Source of the DNA: Desulfuromonadales bacterium
Lineage (GTDB): Bacteria > Desulfobacterota > JAENJC01
DNA: 51,970 bases
Assembly (NCBI GenBank): GCA_919902985.1
Contig: CAKKSC010000038.1
Location: 1-51,970, forward strand
Direction of reading: 5' to 3'
Under the pieces are notes generated by a model. That model was not told where the DNA came from, did no database searches, and saw only the letters and a program-made list of their open reading frames with translations. Positions 1 to 7,780 of this stretch are shown here, piece after piece (positions within the stretch are counted from its first letter, which is position 1; each line of letters starts with the position of its first letter). The position numbers and the translations under genes were made by a program.

Positions 1-9
1 CCATGCCTT

Positions 10-29
10 ACATACTACGGATAGTATGT
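10..29. other. Small perfect hairpin at window edge
   Basis: An 8-bp perfect inverted repeat (ACATACTA / TAGTATGT) surrounds a 4-nt loop. No T-run follows, so it is not an obvious intrinsic terminator. The rest of positions 1-233 shows no gene that I can support. Confidence 0.35.
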
Positions 30-233
30 GGTTGAGTCAAGTGGATACCCCTAATGCCATATGTGAGGCTCTCCAAACTGATGTAACCTAACAATCATAT
101 ATAACTTTTAGCTTATTTGCCACAGGAAACGGTAATATAGGAAATGGCAATGATAAATCCAATAAATATAGATATAACCTATTTGACGGATAGCTTTATA
201 TGGGCTATCGTATCTCACAAGGCATACAATATC

Positions 234-254
234 TGTTTGAAAGCAACTTGGTAT
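234..254 (+). repeat. Partial copy of the 56-bp leader element
   Basis: These 21 bases are identical to the right end of the complete 56-bp element at 2527-2582 and close to the one at 36660-36715. The left half here is diverged. It ends 15 nt before the chosen start codon of the transglutaminase gene, so it lies in that gene's leader, as the full copies lie in the leaders of hom and rpsF. Confidence 0.6.
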
Positions 255-269
255 AAAAGGAGGGGATGG

Positions 270-1280
270 ATGTTGGGACGCTTATTATCGGTTATTATAT
301 GTATGTTGTTTATATTCCCTTCAGTTGGTATGGCAAAGGAAAGAAAGGGGGAGGTCGTGCTTACAGTGACCATCGATGCCCCGGAAGATAGCAAGGATGT
401 AAGGGTCTGGATCCCATATCCTGTATCAAACAATGTCCAGGATATAGCGGATGTAAGGGTTGACGGTAATTTCTCGAAAAGCGGGATCTACGGTGAAAAA
501 GAGACAGGGAATCTTGCCCTCTATGCAGAATGGACAAAACCTTTGAAGGAGAGGGTGCTAACATTTACCTTCAATATATCGGCCAGCGAATTGATAAAAA
601 AAGATTTCCCCAGGGAGGAAACAGATATCCCTGTAGAAGTAAGGGAGTACCTGAAAAGCACCATCTTTATTCCTACAGATGGGAAGGTCAGGGAGATAGC
701 CCAGAGCGTAATAAAGGACAAGAAGAAGATCAGTGAAAAGGCCAGGGCCGTCTACCAGTGGGTGGTAGAGAATACGGTAAGGGACCCGAATGTTAAGGGG
801 TGCGGCACAGGCGAAGTTGAAAAGGTTCTCGAAAAGAGAAGCGGGAAATGCGTAGATATTAGTTCCGTCTTTGTCTCCATCGCAAGGTCAGCAGGCGTCC
901 CGGCGCGAGAAGTCTTCGGCCTCAGATTGGGAAAGAAGGATGAAGAGGATATGAGCGGCGGTCATCACTGCTGGGCTGAGTTCTACGTTCCGGGATACGG
1001 GTGGGTCCCCGCAGACCCTGCCGATGTCAGAAAGGCTATGCTGACGGACAGTCTTGACCTTAAGGGCACCCAGAGCCACATAGATTATTACTTCGGGGCA
1101 GTGGATGAATACAGGGTCGCCCTTGCCAGAGGTGGAAGGGGCTATTACCTGAACCCCCGCCAGAACGACGGTCCGCTCAACTACTTCATGTATCCTTATG
1201 CAGAGGTAAACGGAAAGGCAGTTGACTGGCTGGCGGGCCAGAAGGAACTGAAGTACAATATCACATTTAAGGCCCATTGA
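270..1280 (+). CDS. Secreted transglutaminase-like cysteine protease family protein
   Basis: The product is a 336-residue exported protein with a transglutaminase-like fold (papain-type catalytic core). I chose the ATG at 270 because an AGGAGGGG ribosome site lies just upstream and the protein then begins with a clear signal peptide (MLGRLLSVIICMLFIFPSVG-MA). The frame is open back to 144, but that extension runs through a repeat and would bury the signal. An N-terminal beta-rich region (about 27-105) is followed by the core. The likely catalytic triad is Cys194 in GKCVDIS, His232 or His233 in HHCWAEFY, and Asp249 in PADPAD. The family includes peptidases, amidases and inactive members; the substrate is unknown. 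It stands alone ahead of a regulator gene with its own promoter. Confidence 0.8.
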   Translation: MLGRLLSVIICMLFIFPSVGMAKERKGEVVLTVTIDAPEDSKDVRVWIPYPVSNNVQDIADVRVDGNFSKSGIYGEKETGNLALYAEWTKPLKERVLTFTFNISASELIKKDFPREETDIPVEVREYLKSTIFIPTDGKVREIAQSVIKDKKKISEKARAVYQWVVENTVRDPNVKGCGTGEVEKVLEKRSGKCVDISSVFVSIARSAGVPAREVFGLRLGKKDEEDMSGGHHCWAEFYVPGYGWVPADPADVRKAMLTDSLDLKGTQSHIDYYFGAVDEYRVALARGGRGYYLNPRQNDGPLNYFMYPYAEVNGKAVDWLAGQKELKYNITFKAH

Positions 1281-1371
1281 TAGTTCTAAACTACCCCCTC
1301 ATTTTCTATCGTAGCACAAGCGACAAATTGACATTTTCCACTCCGAATCTTGTCTGAAGAATCTGGTGTTG

Positions 1372-1400
1372 TTGACAAAGTGGTTTTATATGTGTAAAAG
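1372..1400 (+). promoter_or_regulatory. Putative sigma70 promoter for the 1498 regulator gene
   Basis: TTGACA at 1372-1377 and TAAAAG at 1395-1400 are separated by 17 nt. The same form (TTGACAAAG, then TGTGTAAAA) recurs before thrC at 6540. It sits about 100 nt upstream of the diguanylate cyclase start. Confidence 0.5.
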
Positions 1401-1497
1401 TAACTCTCGTTTATCTAACAGGATGAGATTATTTCAACTGAGCGTTATGCCACCTGTTCGTTTCCGATGTTTTTTTATAAAAGGGAGATGAAGTCGG

Positions 1498-2445
1498 ATG
1501 TCCGATCAAACCATCCTTATTGTTGACGATACTCCTTATGTCCGTGCCGCTGTGAAGGACGCTGTCCTCGAATCCGGCCTCTTTTCCAATATTATAGAGG
1601 CCGGAGACGGAGCTGAAGCCTTAAAACTGTTTCTCACAAACAAGGTGACCTTCATTATTACTGATGTTGTGATGCCTGTAATAGATGGTTATAAGCTGGT
1701 AGCCGCGATAAGGGAGATGGAGAGCGGCTCCGACATCCCTGTAATCATCCTTACTGCCAGCAAGAAGGGGTTTTCAGATAAGATAAAGGGGCTTACCCTA
1801 GGTGCCAGCGACTATGTGACCAAGCCTTTTGATAAGGGCGAACTCATAGCAAGGACAAAGGTCCTACTCAAGATGTATGGGCTTCAGGAGGAGTTGAAGG
1901 CCAAGAATGCATTGCTGGAAAGGATTGCCACAACCGATGAGCTGACCGGGCTTTCAAACAGGCGACACTTTTTCGATACAGCCAGGACAATAGTTGCCCT
2001 TGCCAAGAGGAATGACCTTTCTATAGCCTGTCTCATGATAGATATAGACTTCTTTAAAAAGATCAATGATACATACGGACACCAGGCTGGGGATATGGTT
2101 CTGAAAAAGGTCGCGGAACTGATGCTGAAGAACAAACGTGAAGGTGAGCTTTTAGCGAGGTACGGTGGAGAAGAGTTTGTTATGTGCCTCTTTAAGGCCG
2201 ATGAAGCTGTGGCCTTCGGTGCTGCCGAAAGGTTCAGAAAGAGGATCGAAGAAATGAAAATCCAGTTGGATGAATCTAAGGCTATTTCTGTAACAATAAG
2301 CGCAGGGTGTTCAGCTTCAGCCGGTGACAGCCTGACGGATATTGATAAGCTCATGGCCATGGCTGATGAGGCACTTTATCTTGCAAAGAATAATGGAAGG
2401 AACAGGGTTGAGACCCATTCAGGGAAGATGCCGGGCTCGTGTTGA
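1498..2445 (+). CDS. Response regulator with GGDEF domain (diguanylate cyclase)
   Basis: A 315-residue REC-GGDEF protein that should make cyclic di-GMP from two GTP when its receiver domain is phosphorylated. The receiver (about 4-125) has the acidic pair D10/D11, phospho-acceptor D56 and K109. The GGDEF domain follows with GGEEF at 223-227, so the active-site motif is intact. The usual inhibitory RxxD site is degenerate (R214-E-G-E217), so product inhibition may be weak. No histidine kinase is adjacent, so it is an orphan regulator. A second regulator of the same architecture lies at 48440. With two pilus loci nearby, control of attachment or motility is a reasonable inference but is not shown. 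Confidence 0.92.
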   Translation: MSDQTILIVDDTPYVRAAVKDAVLESGLFSNIIEAGDGAEALKLFLTNKVTFIITDVVMPVIDGYKLVAAIREMESGSDIPVIILTASKKGFSDKIKGLTLGASDYVTKPFDKGELIARTKVLLKMYGLQEELKAKNALLERIATTDELTGLSNRRHFFDTARTIVALAKRNDLSIACLMIDIDFFKKINDTYGHQAGDMVLKKVAELMLKNKREGELLARYGGEEFVMCLFKADEAVAFGAAERFRKRIEEMKIQLDESKAISVTISAGCSASAGDSLTDIDKLMAMADEALYLAKNNGRNRVETHSGKMPGSC

Positions 2446-2482
2446 CAAAAAGCCTTCAGCTGTACAAGAATCGGCTTATTGA

Positions 2483-2525
2483 TACCAATTCGCATTCAAA
2501 TAAAGACTTTTGAATGCTCAGGTAT
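2483..2525. repeat. Small palindromic element upstream of hom
   Basis: The ends ATACC and GGTAT bracket a perfect 9-bp stem (GCATTCAAA at 2492-2500, TTTGAATGC at 2509-2517). It abuts the 56-bp element at 2527. Together they fill most of the interval between the cyclase and hom and would fold as two tandem hairpins in a leader transcript. Confidence 0.55.
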
Positions 2526-2526
2526 A

Positions 2527-2582
2527 ATACCAAGTAAGCTTTCATTAGACTCAATAGTAGATGTTTGAAAGCAACTTGGTAT
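2527..2582 (+). repeat. 56-bp palindrome-ended leader element, copy 1
   Basis: The element starts ATACCAAGT and ends ACTTGGTAT, a perfect 9-bp terminal inverted repeat. The copy at 36660-36715 has the same length and is clearly homologous inside (shared AATAGTAGATG core). A third, partial copy is at 234-254. It ends 34 nt before the hom start codon. Confidence 0.75.
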
Positions 2583-2616
2583 AAAATTTAGATAATCAAG
2601 GAGCGTTTGCCGCGAT

Positions 2617-3927
2617 ATGAAGAAGATAAACGTTGGTATCGTTGGTTTTGGGACAGTTGGAACCGGTACTGCAAAGATACTTATTGGAAACTCTTTGTTA
2701 ATTGAGGAGAGGATTGGCGTTCCCATAGTTGTTAAAAAAATTGCTGACCACCATCCAGAGAAAGAGAGAGAGATAAGTGTTGATCCGGCCATCCTTACGA
2801 AGGACGCAAATGAGATACTTAACGATCCTGAGATAGATATAGTCGTTGAGCTTATCGGCGGTTACGGTTATGCAAAAGAATTTATTCTGAAGGCTATAGA
2901 TAAGGGGAAGCATGTGGTAACCGCAAACAAGGCGCTGCTGGCGGTACATGGAGACGAGATATTCAGGGCCGCATACAGGAAGGGTGTTGACATAGGGTTT
3001 GAGGCATCAGTTGGAGGCGGCATCCCGATAATCAGGGCCTTGAAAGAGGGTCTTGTGGCCAACAGGATCGAATCTATATACGGGATAGTGAACGGAACCA
3101 CCAACTATATACTTACAAAGATGACAGCGGAGGGGAAGAAGTTTGGAGATGTCCTGAAGAAGGCCCAGGAAAAAGGTTATGCAGAGGCAGACCCGACCTT
3201 CGATGTTGAAGGGGTTGATGCGGCCCACAAGCTGGCTGTTCTTATATCTCTGGCTTACGGCGTAAGGATAAGGTTTGAGGATATATATACTGAAGGGATA
3301 TCAAAGATAACCCCGCTGGATATTGAGTTTGCAAGGGAGTTTGGGTACAGGATAAAGCTCCTTGCCATAACTAAGGATGATAAAGGGAAGATAGAGGCCA
3401 GGGTGCATCCTACAATGCTTAAGGAGAGCGCCATGCTGGCCAATGTGGACGGTGTCTTTAACGCCATATATGTTACCGGCGACGCCGTTGGCTCCACCAT
3501 GTTCTATGGCCGGGGGGCAGGGATGATGCCTACAGGGAGCGCTGTTGTAAGCGACATTGCAGACATAGCAAGAAACATTATCAAGAAAAGCCATCAGAGG
3601 GTCCCGCCTCTCGGATGCAGTGAAGGGTGCATAAAAGATGCAAAGGTAAAGGACATCTCCGAGACGGTAAACCATTACTACATAAGATTCTCTGCCATGG
3701 ACAAGCCAGGAGTCCTCTCAAAGATATCTGGAATACTGGGTGAGAACAACATAAGCATCTCCTCCATGATCCAGAAGGGTAGGCAGGTCGGCGGCTCAGT
3801 CCCCATTGTCATGATGACCCATGAGGCTAAAGAACAAGATGTCAGGAAGGCCCTTGATGAGATAGACAGACTTCCGGTAGTCCATGAAAAGACGGTCTTT
3901 ATAAGGATTGAAGAGGGTCTTACTTAG
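2617..3927 (+). CDS. hom: Homoserine dehydrogenase
   Basis: The enzyme reduces aspartate semialdehyde to homoserine with NAD(P)H, the branch-point step to threonine and methionine. The 436-residue length is typical of the monofunctional enzyme. It has an N-terminal Rossmann motif GFGTVGTG (10-17), TANKALLA with Lys105, and a substrate region DPTFDVEGVDAAHK with Lys205. A C-terminal ACT domain (about 355-430) is probably the threonine feedback site. The ribosome site AAGGAG at 2598-2603 is rather far from the ATG. Two small palindromic repeats occupy the leader. thrC and a candidate homoserine kinase lie 3-4 kb downstream on the same strand. The stop codon overlaps that of the convergent arsS gene by 4 nt. 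Confidence 0.96.
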   Translation: MKKINVGIVGFGTVGTGTAKILIGNSLLIEERIGVPIVVKKIADHHPEKEREISVDPAILTKDANEILNDPEIDIVVELIGGYGYAKEFILKAIDKGKHVVTANKALLAVHGDEIFRAAYRKGVDIGFEASVGGGIPIIRALKEGLVANRIESIYGIVNGTTNYILTKMTAEGKKFGDVLKKAQEKGYAEADPTFDVEGVDAAHKLAVLISLAYGVRIRFEDIYTEGISKITPLDIEFAREFGYRIKLLAITKDDKGKIEARVHPTMLKESAMLANVDGVFNAIYVTGDAVGSTMFYGRGAGMMPTGSAVVSDIADIARNIIKKSHQRVPPLGCSEGCIKDAKVKDISETVNHYYIRFSAMDKPGVLSKISGILGENNISISSMIQKGRQVGGSVPIVMMTHEAKEQDVRKALDEIDRLPVVHEKTVFIRIEEGLT

Positions 3928-4886
3928 GTCGTTGCCCCGCCGCAGCTTGACCCTGCCCCTGCTGTGCATCCGTAACAATGAATCCCCGTTACAATCTGCC
4001 TATTTGAAAGACTCGAAAGGTCGAACTCCTTTAGATGGGTTGGAGCACCATGATTTATGGACAAACCAAGCATCTGATTAAAGTCGCAGTCGTATAACGT
4101 CCCGTCCCATCCAACTGAAAGGATGTTCCTGCACATGACGTTGGTTGCTGCCGATGGATTATATGAGGCAACAAGTTTACCCATATACATCTCGAAGTTC
4201 CCTGATGAATTCAAGTAGGCAAGGAACCTCCCTACAGGAAGGTTTGTTATGGTGAAGAGTTTGTTAAATGATATGCCGTATCTCTTCTGCATCTCCCTCT
4301 TGTAGTCGGCCTCAAGGGCCTTCTGAGAAGGCGGAAGGAATGCGCCTCCAGGGTTGAAAACAAGGTTTAAAATCAGCCCGGGACCTTCGATGCCGTATCC
4401 AAGGGCGTTCAGTTTTTTCAGGGCTGCTATGGACTTCTGAAATACACCTTTCCCCCTCTGGGAATCTGTGTTCTGCTCCATGTAATACGGGAGAGAAGCT
4501 ATTACCTCAACCAGGTTTTCTGCAAAGAACCCGGGCATCTCCTCGTATCCAGGTTCAGTCAGTATGGTCAGATTAGACCTGACCATGACATGCCGCCCAA
4601 GCTTCACGCACTCTTCAACAAACCAGATGAAGTTCGGGTTCATCTCCGGCGCCCCGCCTGTTATGTCAACAGTGGCAATATCGCTGTTTCTGAGTATGTC
4701 GAGGCACAACTCCATTGTCTCTTTTGACATTACCTCTTTCCTGTTCGGCCCGGCCTCAACGTGGCAGTGACGACAGGCCTGGTTACAGGGCCTTCCGACA
4801 TTGACCTGTAATGTGTTGATCCCTGTAGATGTGAGAGGGTAAAGGTTGCTCTCGGCAATGGCTTTATCAAAGGGCTTGAGTTGCAT
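3924..4886 (-). CDS. arsS: Arsenosugar biosynthesis-type radical SAM protein ArsS (Cys form)
   Basis: A 320-residue radical SAM enzyme. The [4Fe-4S]/SAM motif is CNQACRHC (Cys34, Cys38, Cys41), followed by TGGAPE. The C-terminal part has a cysteine-rich tail: GWDGTLYDCDF and then HCYGCTAGAGSSCGG. This matches the family of radical SAM/Cys-rich proteins linked to arsenosugar formation, many members of which carry selenocysteine in that tail. Here the codons are plain TGC. It is followed upstream on the same strand by an AhpD-like gene (8 nt gap) and then selD, the usual company of this family. Whether arsenic is the true substrate in this organism cannot be told from the window, since no arsM or ars operon is visible. 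Confidence 0.85.
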   Translation of the reverse strand: MQLKPFDKAIAESNLYPLTSTGINTLQVNVGRPCNQACRHCHVEAGPNRKEVMSKETMELCLDILRNSDIATVDITGGAPEMNPNFIWFVEECVKLGRHVMVRSNLTILTEPGYEEMPGFFAENLVEVIASLPYYMEQNTDSQRGKGVFQKSIAALKKLNALGYGIEGPGLILNLVFNPGGAFLPPSQKALEADYKREMQKRYGISFNKLFTITNLPVGRFLAYLNSSGNFEMYMGKLVASYNPSAATNVMCRNILSVGWDGTLYDCDFNQMLGLSINHGAPTHLKEFDLSSLSNRQIVTGIHCYGCTAGAGSSCGGATT

Positions 4887-4894
4887 AAATCTCC

Positions 4895-5227
4895 CTACAT
4901 CGAAATCTTTTCAATCACATTCTTCATCTGAACGCCGTGCACCAGAGACGCCCCGCCCCTGATCGCTGCCGCCACGTGCACGGCCTCGGTCATCTGCTCC
5001 TTGTTGGAGCCTTTCTCAAGGCATGTCTGAGTATAGGCGTCTATGCAATAGGGGCATTGGACCGCATGGGCCACAGCGAGGGCAATCAGCGCCTTTTCCC
5101 TTTCTGTGAGCGCCCCTTCGGCAAATACCGCCCCGTACCACTCTGAGAACTTCTTCCAGAGTTCAGGCGCCCCTTCTCCAATGGTCGGGAATTTGGAAAG
5201 ATCTTCAGGGCAATAGTACGTCTGCAT
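4895..5227 (-). CDS. AhpD/carboxymuconolactone decarboxylase-like protein (arsS partner)
   Basis: A 110-residue all-alpha protein of the carboxymuconolactone decarboxylase/AhpD family. The redox motif is CPYC in HAVQCPYCIDAY, followed by the typical C-terminal helix region (IRGGASLVHGVQM). Small proteins of this type accompany ArsS-like radical SAM enzymes and are sometimes selenoproteins; here both motif cysteines are encoded by TGC. An AGGAGG-like site (complement of the bases just above 5227) precedes the ATG. It is likely co-transcribed with arsS, which starts 8 nt after its stop. A thiol-disulfide or peroxide-linked role is inferred from the CxxC motif. Confidence 0.85.
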   Translation of the reverse strand: MQTYYCPEDLSKFPTIGEGAPELWKKFSEWYGAVFAEGALTEREKALIALAVAHAVQCPYCIDAYTQTCLEKGSNKEQMTEAVHVAAAIRGGASLVHGVQMKNVIEKISM

Positions 5228-5319
5228 TTAAACCTCCTGTTACAGATATAAAGAAAGTGGCTTTATTATAGCATAGCCGTTTAGATTTAGATGTGGACGC
5301 GCGACAGCAGACTCCTTTA

Positions 5320-6420
5320 TTAACTCACCTTGATCACACCCTTCGGCCCGCTCATCACTTCTCCGATGACGCTTGCCGCAGGTGTATTCTTATCCTGAAG
5401 TCTTTGAACCAGCATCGCGGTCTTATTTTCAGGAACGGATATAAGTAGCCCTCCCGAAGTCTGGGCATCTGCCAGGACGTCAATCAGCAAAGGGTCTACT
5501 CCGGTGGCGATATCAACGTGCTTTGAGCAGAATTGACGATTGCGTTTGCTTCCCGTGGGAACGAAGCCTCGCGATGCAAAGGTTAAGGCTTCAGGGATAA
5601 TGGGCACCTTGCCGGCATACAGGTGCATGCCGACCTTGCCGGCCCTGGCCATTACAAGTGCATGGCCAATAAGCCCGAATCCCGTTATATCAGTGACGGA
5701 GCTCACCCCAACCTCTATCATTGCCTCAGCCGCACCCTTGTTCAACTCAGCCATCACTGCTGTGATCTTTTTGGTCGTTTTTTCATCCAGCTTCCTGCTT
5801 CTAAGGGCTGTTGAGAGGATCCCTGTGCCCAGCGGTTTGGTCAAAATCAGGTTATCACCGGGCTTGGCGCGTTCATTTGTTAGAAAACGTTCAGGATGAA
5901 CGATCCCTGTTACAGAAAGACCATATTTTAGCTCCGAATCCTCCACGCTGTGGCCTCCGGCCAAAACTGCTCCTGACTGATGTATAACCTCTGCTCCCCC
6001 TCTTAGAATATCGCGGAAGAGAGACTTCTCCATCTTCTTTACTGGAAAGCAGCAGATGTTCATGGCGGTTAACGGTCTTCCGCCCATGGCGTAAACATCG
6101 TTTAAGGAGTTGGCGGCAGCTATCCTACCAAAGTCGTAAGGATCGTTCACGATAGCGGTAAAGAAATCCAGGGTCTGGACGAGTGCTATCTCGGGCGAAA
6201 GGCGATAGATCGCAGCATCCGCCCAGTTCTCTACCCCGATAAGAAGGTCTGGATGTTTTTCTGTGGGTAGACCCTTAAGAATCTCCTCTAAGTCACCCGG
6301 ACTTAGTTTCGCAGCTCAGCCACCAGCACGGGCCTTTTCGGTAAGTCTGGGAGAATCCCTGCTGATCCCCCCCCATCGTGTTGCAAAGAAGTCCTTCAAA
6401 ATAGACATAGCACCCCGCAT
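5320..6420 (-). CDS. selD: Selenide, water dikinase SelD, a selenocysteine-containing form (UGA recoded)
   Basis: SelD makes selenophosphate from selenide and ATP for selenocysteine and selenouridine synthesis. Standard translation gives only 276 residues from a GTG at 6150 (NDPYDFGRIAAANSLND onward) and loses the catalytic N-terminus. Reading upstream in the same frame restores it: LTEKARAGG-(UGA)-AAKLSPGD, then ENWADAA and QTLDFFTAIV. The UGA at complement 6316-6318 sits exactly where E. coli SelD has Cys17, and the essential Lys follows at +3 (Lys38). From the ATG at 6420 (AGGAA site about 6 nt upstream) the protein is 366 residues with Sec35; an ATG at 6408 is an alternative. A SECIS-type hairpin follows the UGA. 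The neighbours arsS and the AhpD-like gene are typical. Confidence 0.9.
6288..6318 (-). promoter_or_regulatory. UGA(Sec) codon and bacterial SECIS hairpin inside selD
   Basis: On the minus strand, the UGA (6318-6316) is followed by 9 nt and then a perfect 7-bp stem CUAAGUC / GACUUAG around the loop CGGGU. The loop begins 16 nt after the UGA and has G at its second position. Both agree with the known bacterial SECIS pattern recognised by SelB. Confidence 0.82.
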
Positions 6421-6539
6421 AGATTTTCCTGAAACGCAGCTACCGACATTATAGTCAAACTTTTCTAATAATCAAATTGTTATTACCTATGATAGATGGA
6501 TTTAATATTGAAAATATGAATTAGAATGCCTTTTTATGT

Positions 6540-6568
6540 TTGACAAAGGAGCTCCAATTGTGTAAAAA
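6540..6568 (+). promoter_or_regulatory. Putative sigma70 promoter for thrC
   Basis: TTGACA at 6540-6545, a 17-nt spacer and TAAAAA at 6563-6568, about 45 nt upstream of the thrC ATG. The ribosome site GGGGAG lies at 6598-6603. Confidence 0.55.
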
Positions 6569-6612
6569 TCGGCCTTACAGTTACTTAAGACATATCGGGG
6601 AGCGGATTTATT

Positions 6613-7668
6613 ATGGCTTGGCGTGGGATTGTAAAGGAGTACCAGAAGTACCTGCCACTTAAGGATGACAGGTATATTGTGACTTTGAATGAGGGGGATA
6701 CGCCGCTTATAGAGGCAAAGAGGCTGAGGGATGCCGTTAATCCTTCGCTAAGGCTGTTCCTGAAGTATGAAGGTCTTAACCCGACAGGTTCTTTTAAGGA
6801 CAGGGGGATGACTGCCGCTGTGTCAAGGGCCCTTGAAGAGGGTTCTAAGGCTGTTATATGCGCATCAACAGGGAACACCTCTGCCGCCGCTGCTGCCTAT
6901 GCCGCCAGGGCAGGAATAAGGGCCTGCGTCCTGATACCGGAAGGAAAGATCGCCCTTGGAAAGCTCTCTCAGCCCATGATGCATGGCGCCAAGGTAATAC
7001 AGGTGAGAGGGGGGTTTGACGAGGCCCTTAAGATAGTCAGGGAGATCTCAAAGAACCATCCAATAACACTTGTGAATTCCCTGAACCCATACAGGATCGA
7101 GGGACAGAAAACCGCAGCCTTTGAGGTATGCGACGCCCTTGGATATGCGCCGACATTCCATGCACTGCCTGTGGGGAATGCCGGGAATATCACTGCCTAC
7201 TGGAAGGGATATAAGGAGTATAAAGAATACGGGACAACAAATAGCCTGCCAAGGATGATAGGGTTTCAGGCTGAAGGGGCTGCCCCGATAGTCAGGGGGC
7301 ACAGGGTAGAGAAGCCTGAAACTATAGCTACCGCCATAAGGATCGGGAACCCAGCCTCATGGGAAGGGGCAATAGCTGCCAGGGATGAATCCGGGGGAGT
7401 TATAGGCATGGTATCCGATGAAGAGATACTCTCAGCATACAGGATGGTGGCGGCCCTTGAAGGTGTATTCTGCGAACCGGCCTCAGCGGCCTCTATTGCC
7501 GGGGTCATTAAGCTTAACGATAAGGGTTTCTTCAAGGAAGATGATTCAATCGTCTGCACCCTGACAGGGCACGGCCTCAAAGACCCGGACAACGCCATAA
7601 AGATATCCGAACAGCCTGTGACGGTAGACGCGGAGATAGGTGCAGTGCTTAAGGTATTGGGTTTTTAA
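6613..7668 (+). CDS. thrC: Threonine synthase
   Basis: A PLP enzyme converting O-phosphohomoserine to threonine. The 351-residue length fits the short bacterial class. The PLP-binding Lys62 sits in [10 protein letters not shown], a glycine-rich phosphate loop follows in [17 protein letters not shown], and the C-terminus carries [13 protein letters not shown]. It has its own promoter-like sequence and a GGGGAG ribosome site. The substrate needs a homoserine kinase; no GHMP-type thrB is seen, but the next gene belongs to the mutase family proposed to fill that role. hom lies upstream, so threonine synthesis from aspartate semialdehyde is largely encoded in this stretch. Confidence 0.95.
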   Translation: MAWRGIVKEYQKYLPLKDDRYIVTLNEGDTPLIEAKRLRDAVNPSLRLFLKYEGLNPTGSFKDRGMTAAVSRALEEGSKAVICASTGNTSAAAAAYAARAGIRACVLIPEGKIALGKLSQPMMHGAKVIQVRGGFDEALKIVREISKNHPITLVNSLNPYRIEGQKTAAFEVCDALGYAPTFHALPVGNAGNITAYWKGYKEYKEYGTTNSLPRMIGFQAEGAAPIVRGHRVEKPETIATAIRIGNPASWEGAIAARDESGGVIGMVSDEEILSAYRMVAALEGVFCEPASAASIAGVIKLNDKGFFKEDDSIVCTLTGHGLKDPDNAIKISEQPVTVDAEIGAVLKVLGF

Positions 7669-7671
7669 AAT

Positions 7672-7764
7672 TAACCCCACCCTCACCTTAGTCCTCTTCC
7701 TGAGGGAGAGGAGACTGTTTTACTCCCTCCCTTTCAAGGGGAGGGTTAGGGTGGGGATGGGGTA
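7672..7764. repeat. C/G-run palindromic intergenic element
   Basis: An imperfect inverted repeat starts TTAACCCCACCCTCACC and ends GGTTAGGGTGGGGATGGGGTAA, with an inner hairpin of CCCTCCC/GGGAGGG type. A related element sits between gspE and gspF (17040-17193), and others are at 10005, 20874, 23984 and 44640. It fills the interval between thrC and the next gene. Confidence 0.65.
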
Positions 7765-7780
7765 AAGAGGGTATTTTCAG

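Noticed and set aside
144-269. Longer start for the transglutaminase gene
   Set aside because: The 42 extra residues cross a dispersed repeat and precede a clear signal peptide. AGGAGGGG supports the ATG at 270.
3924-4886. Selenocysteine in arsS
   Set aside because: The tail GSSCGGATT ends in a UAA stop and all tail cysteines are TGC. No in-frame UGA is present.
5320-6150. selD as a 276-residue or pseudogenised gene
   Set aside because: The missing N-terminus is present upstream in frame, interrupted only by one UGA at the known Sec/Cys position with a SECIS hairpin.
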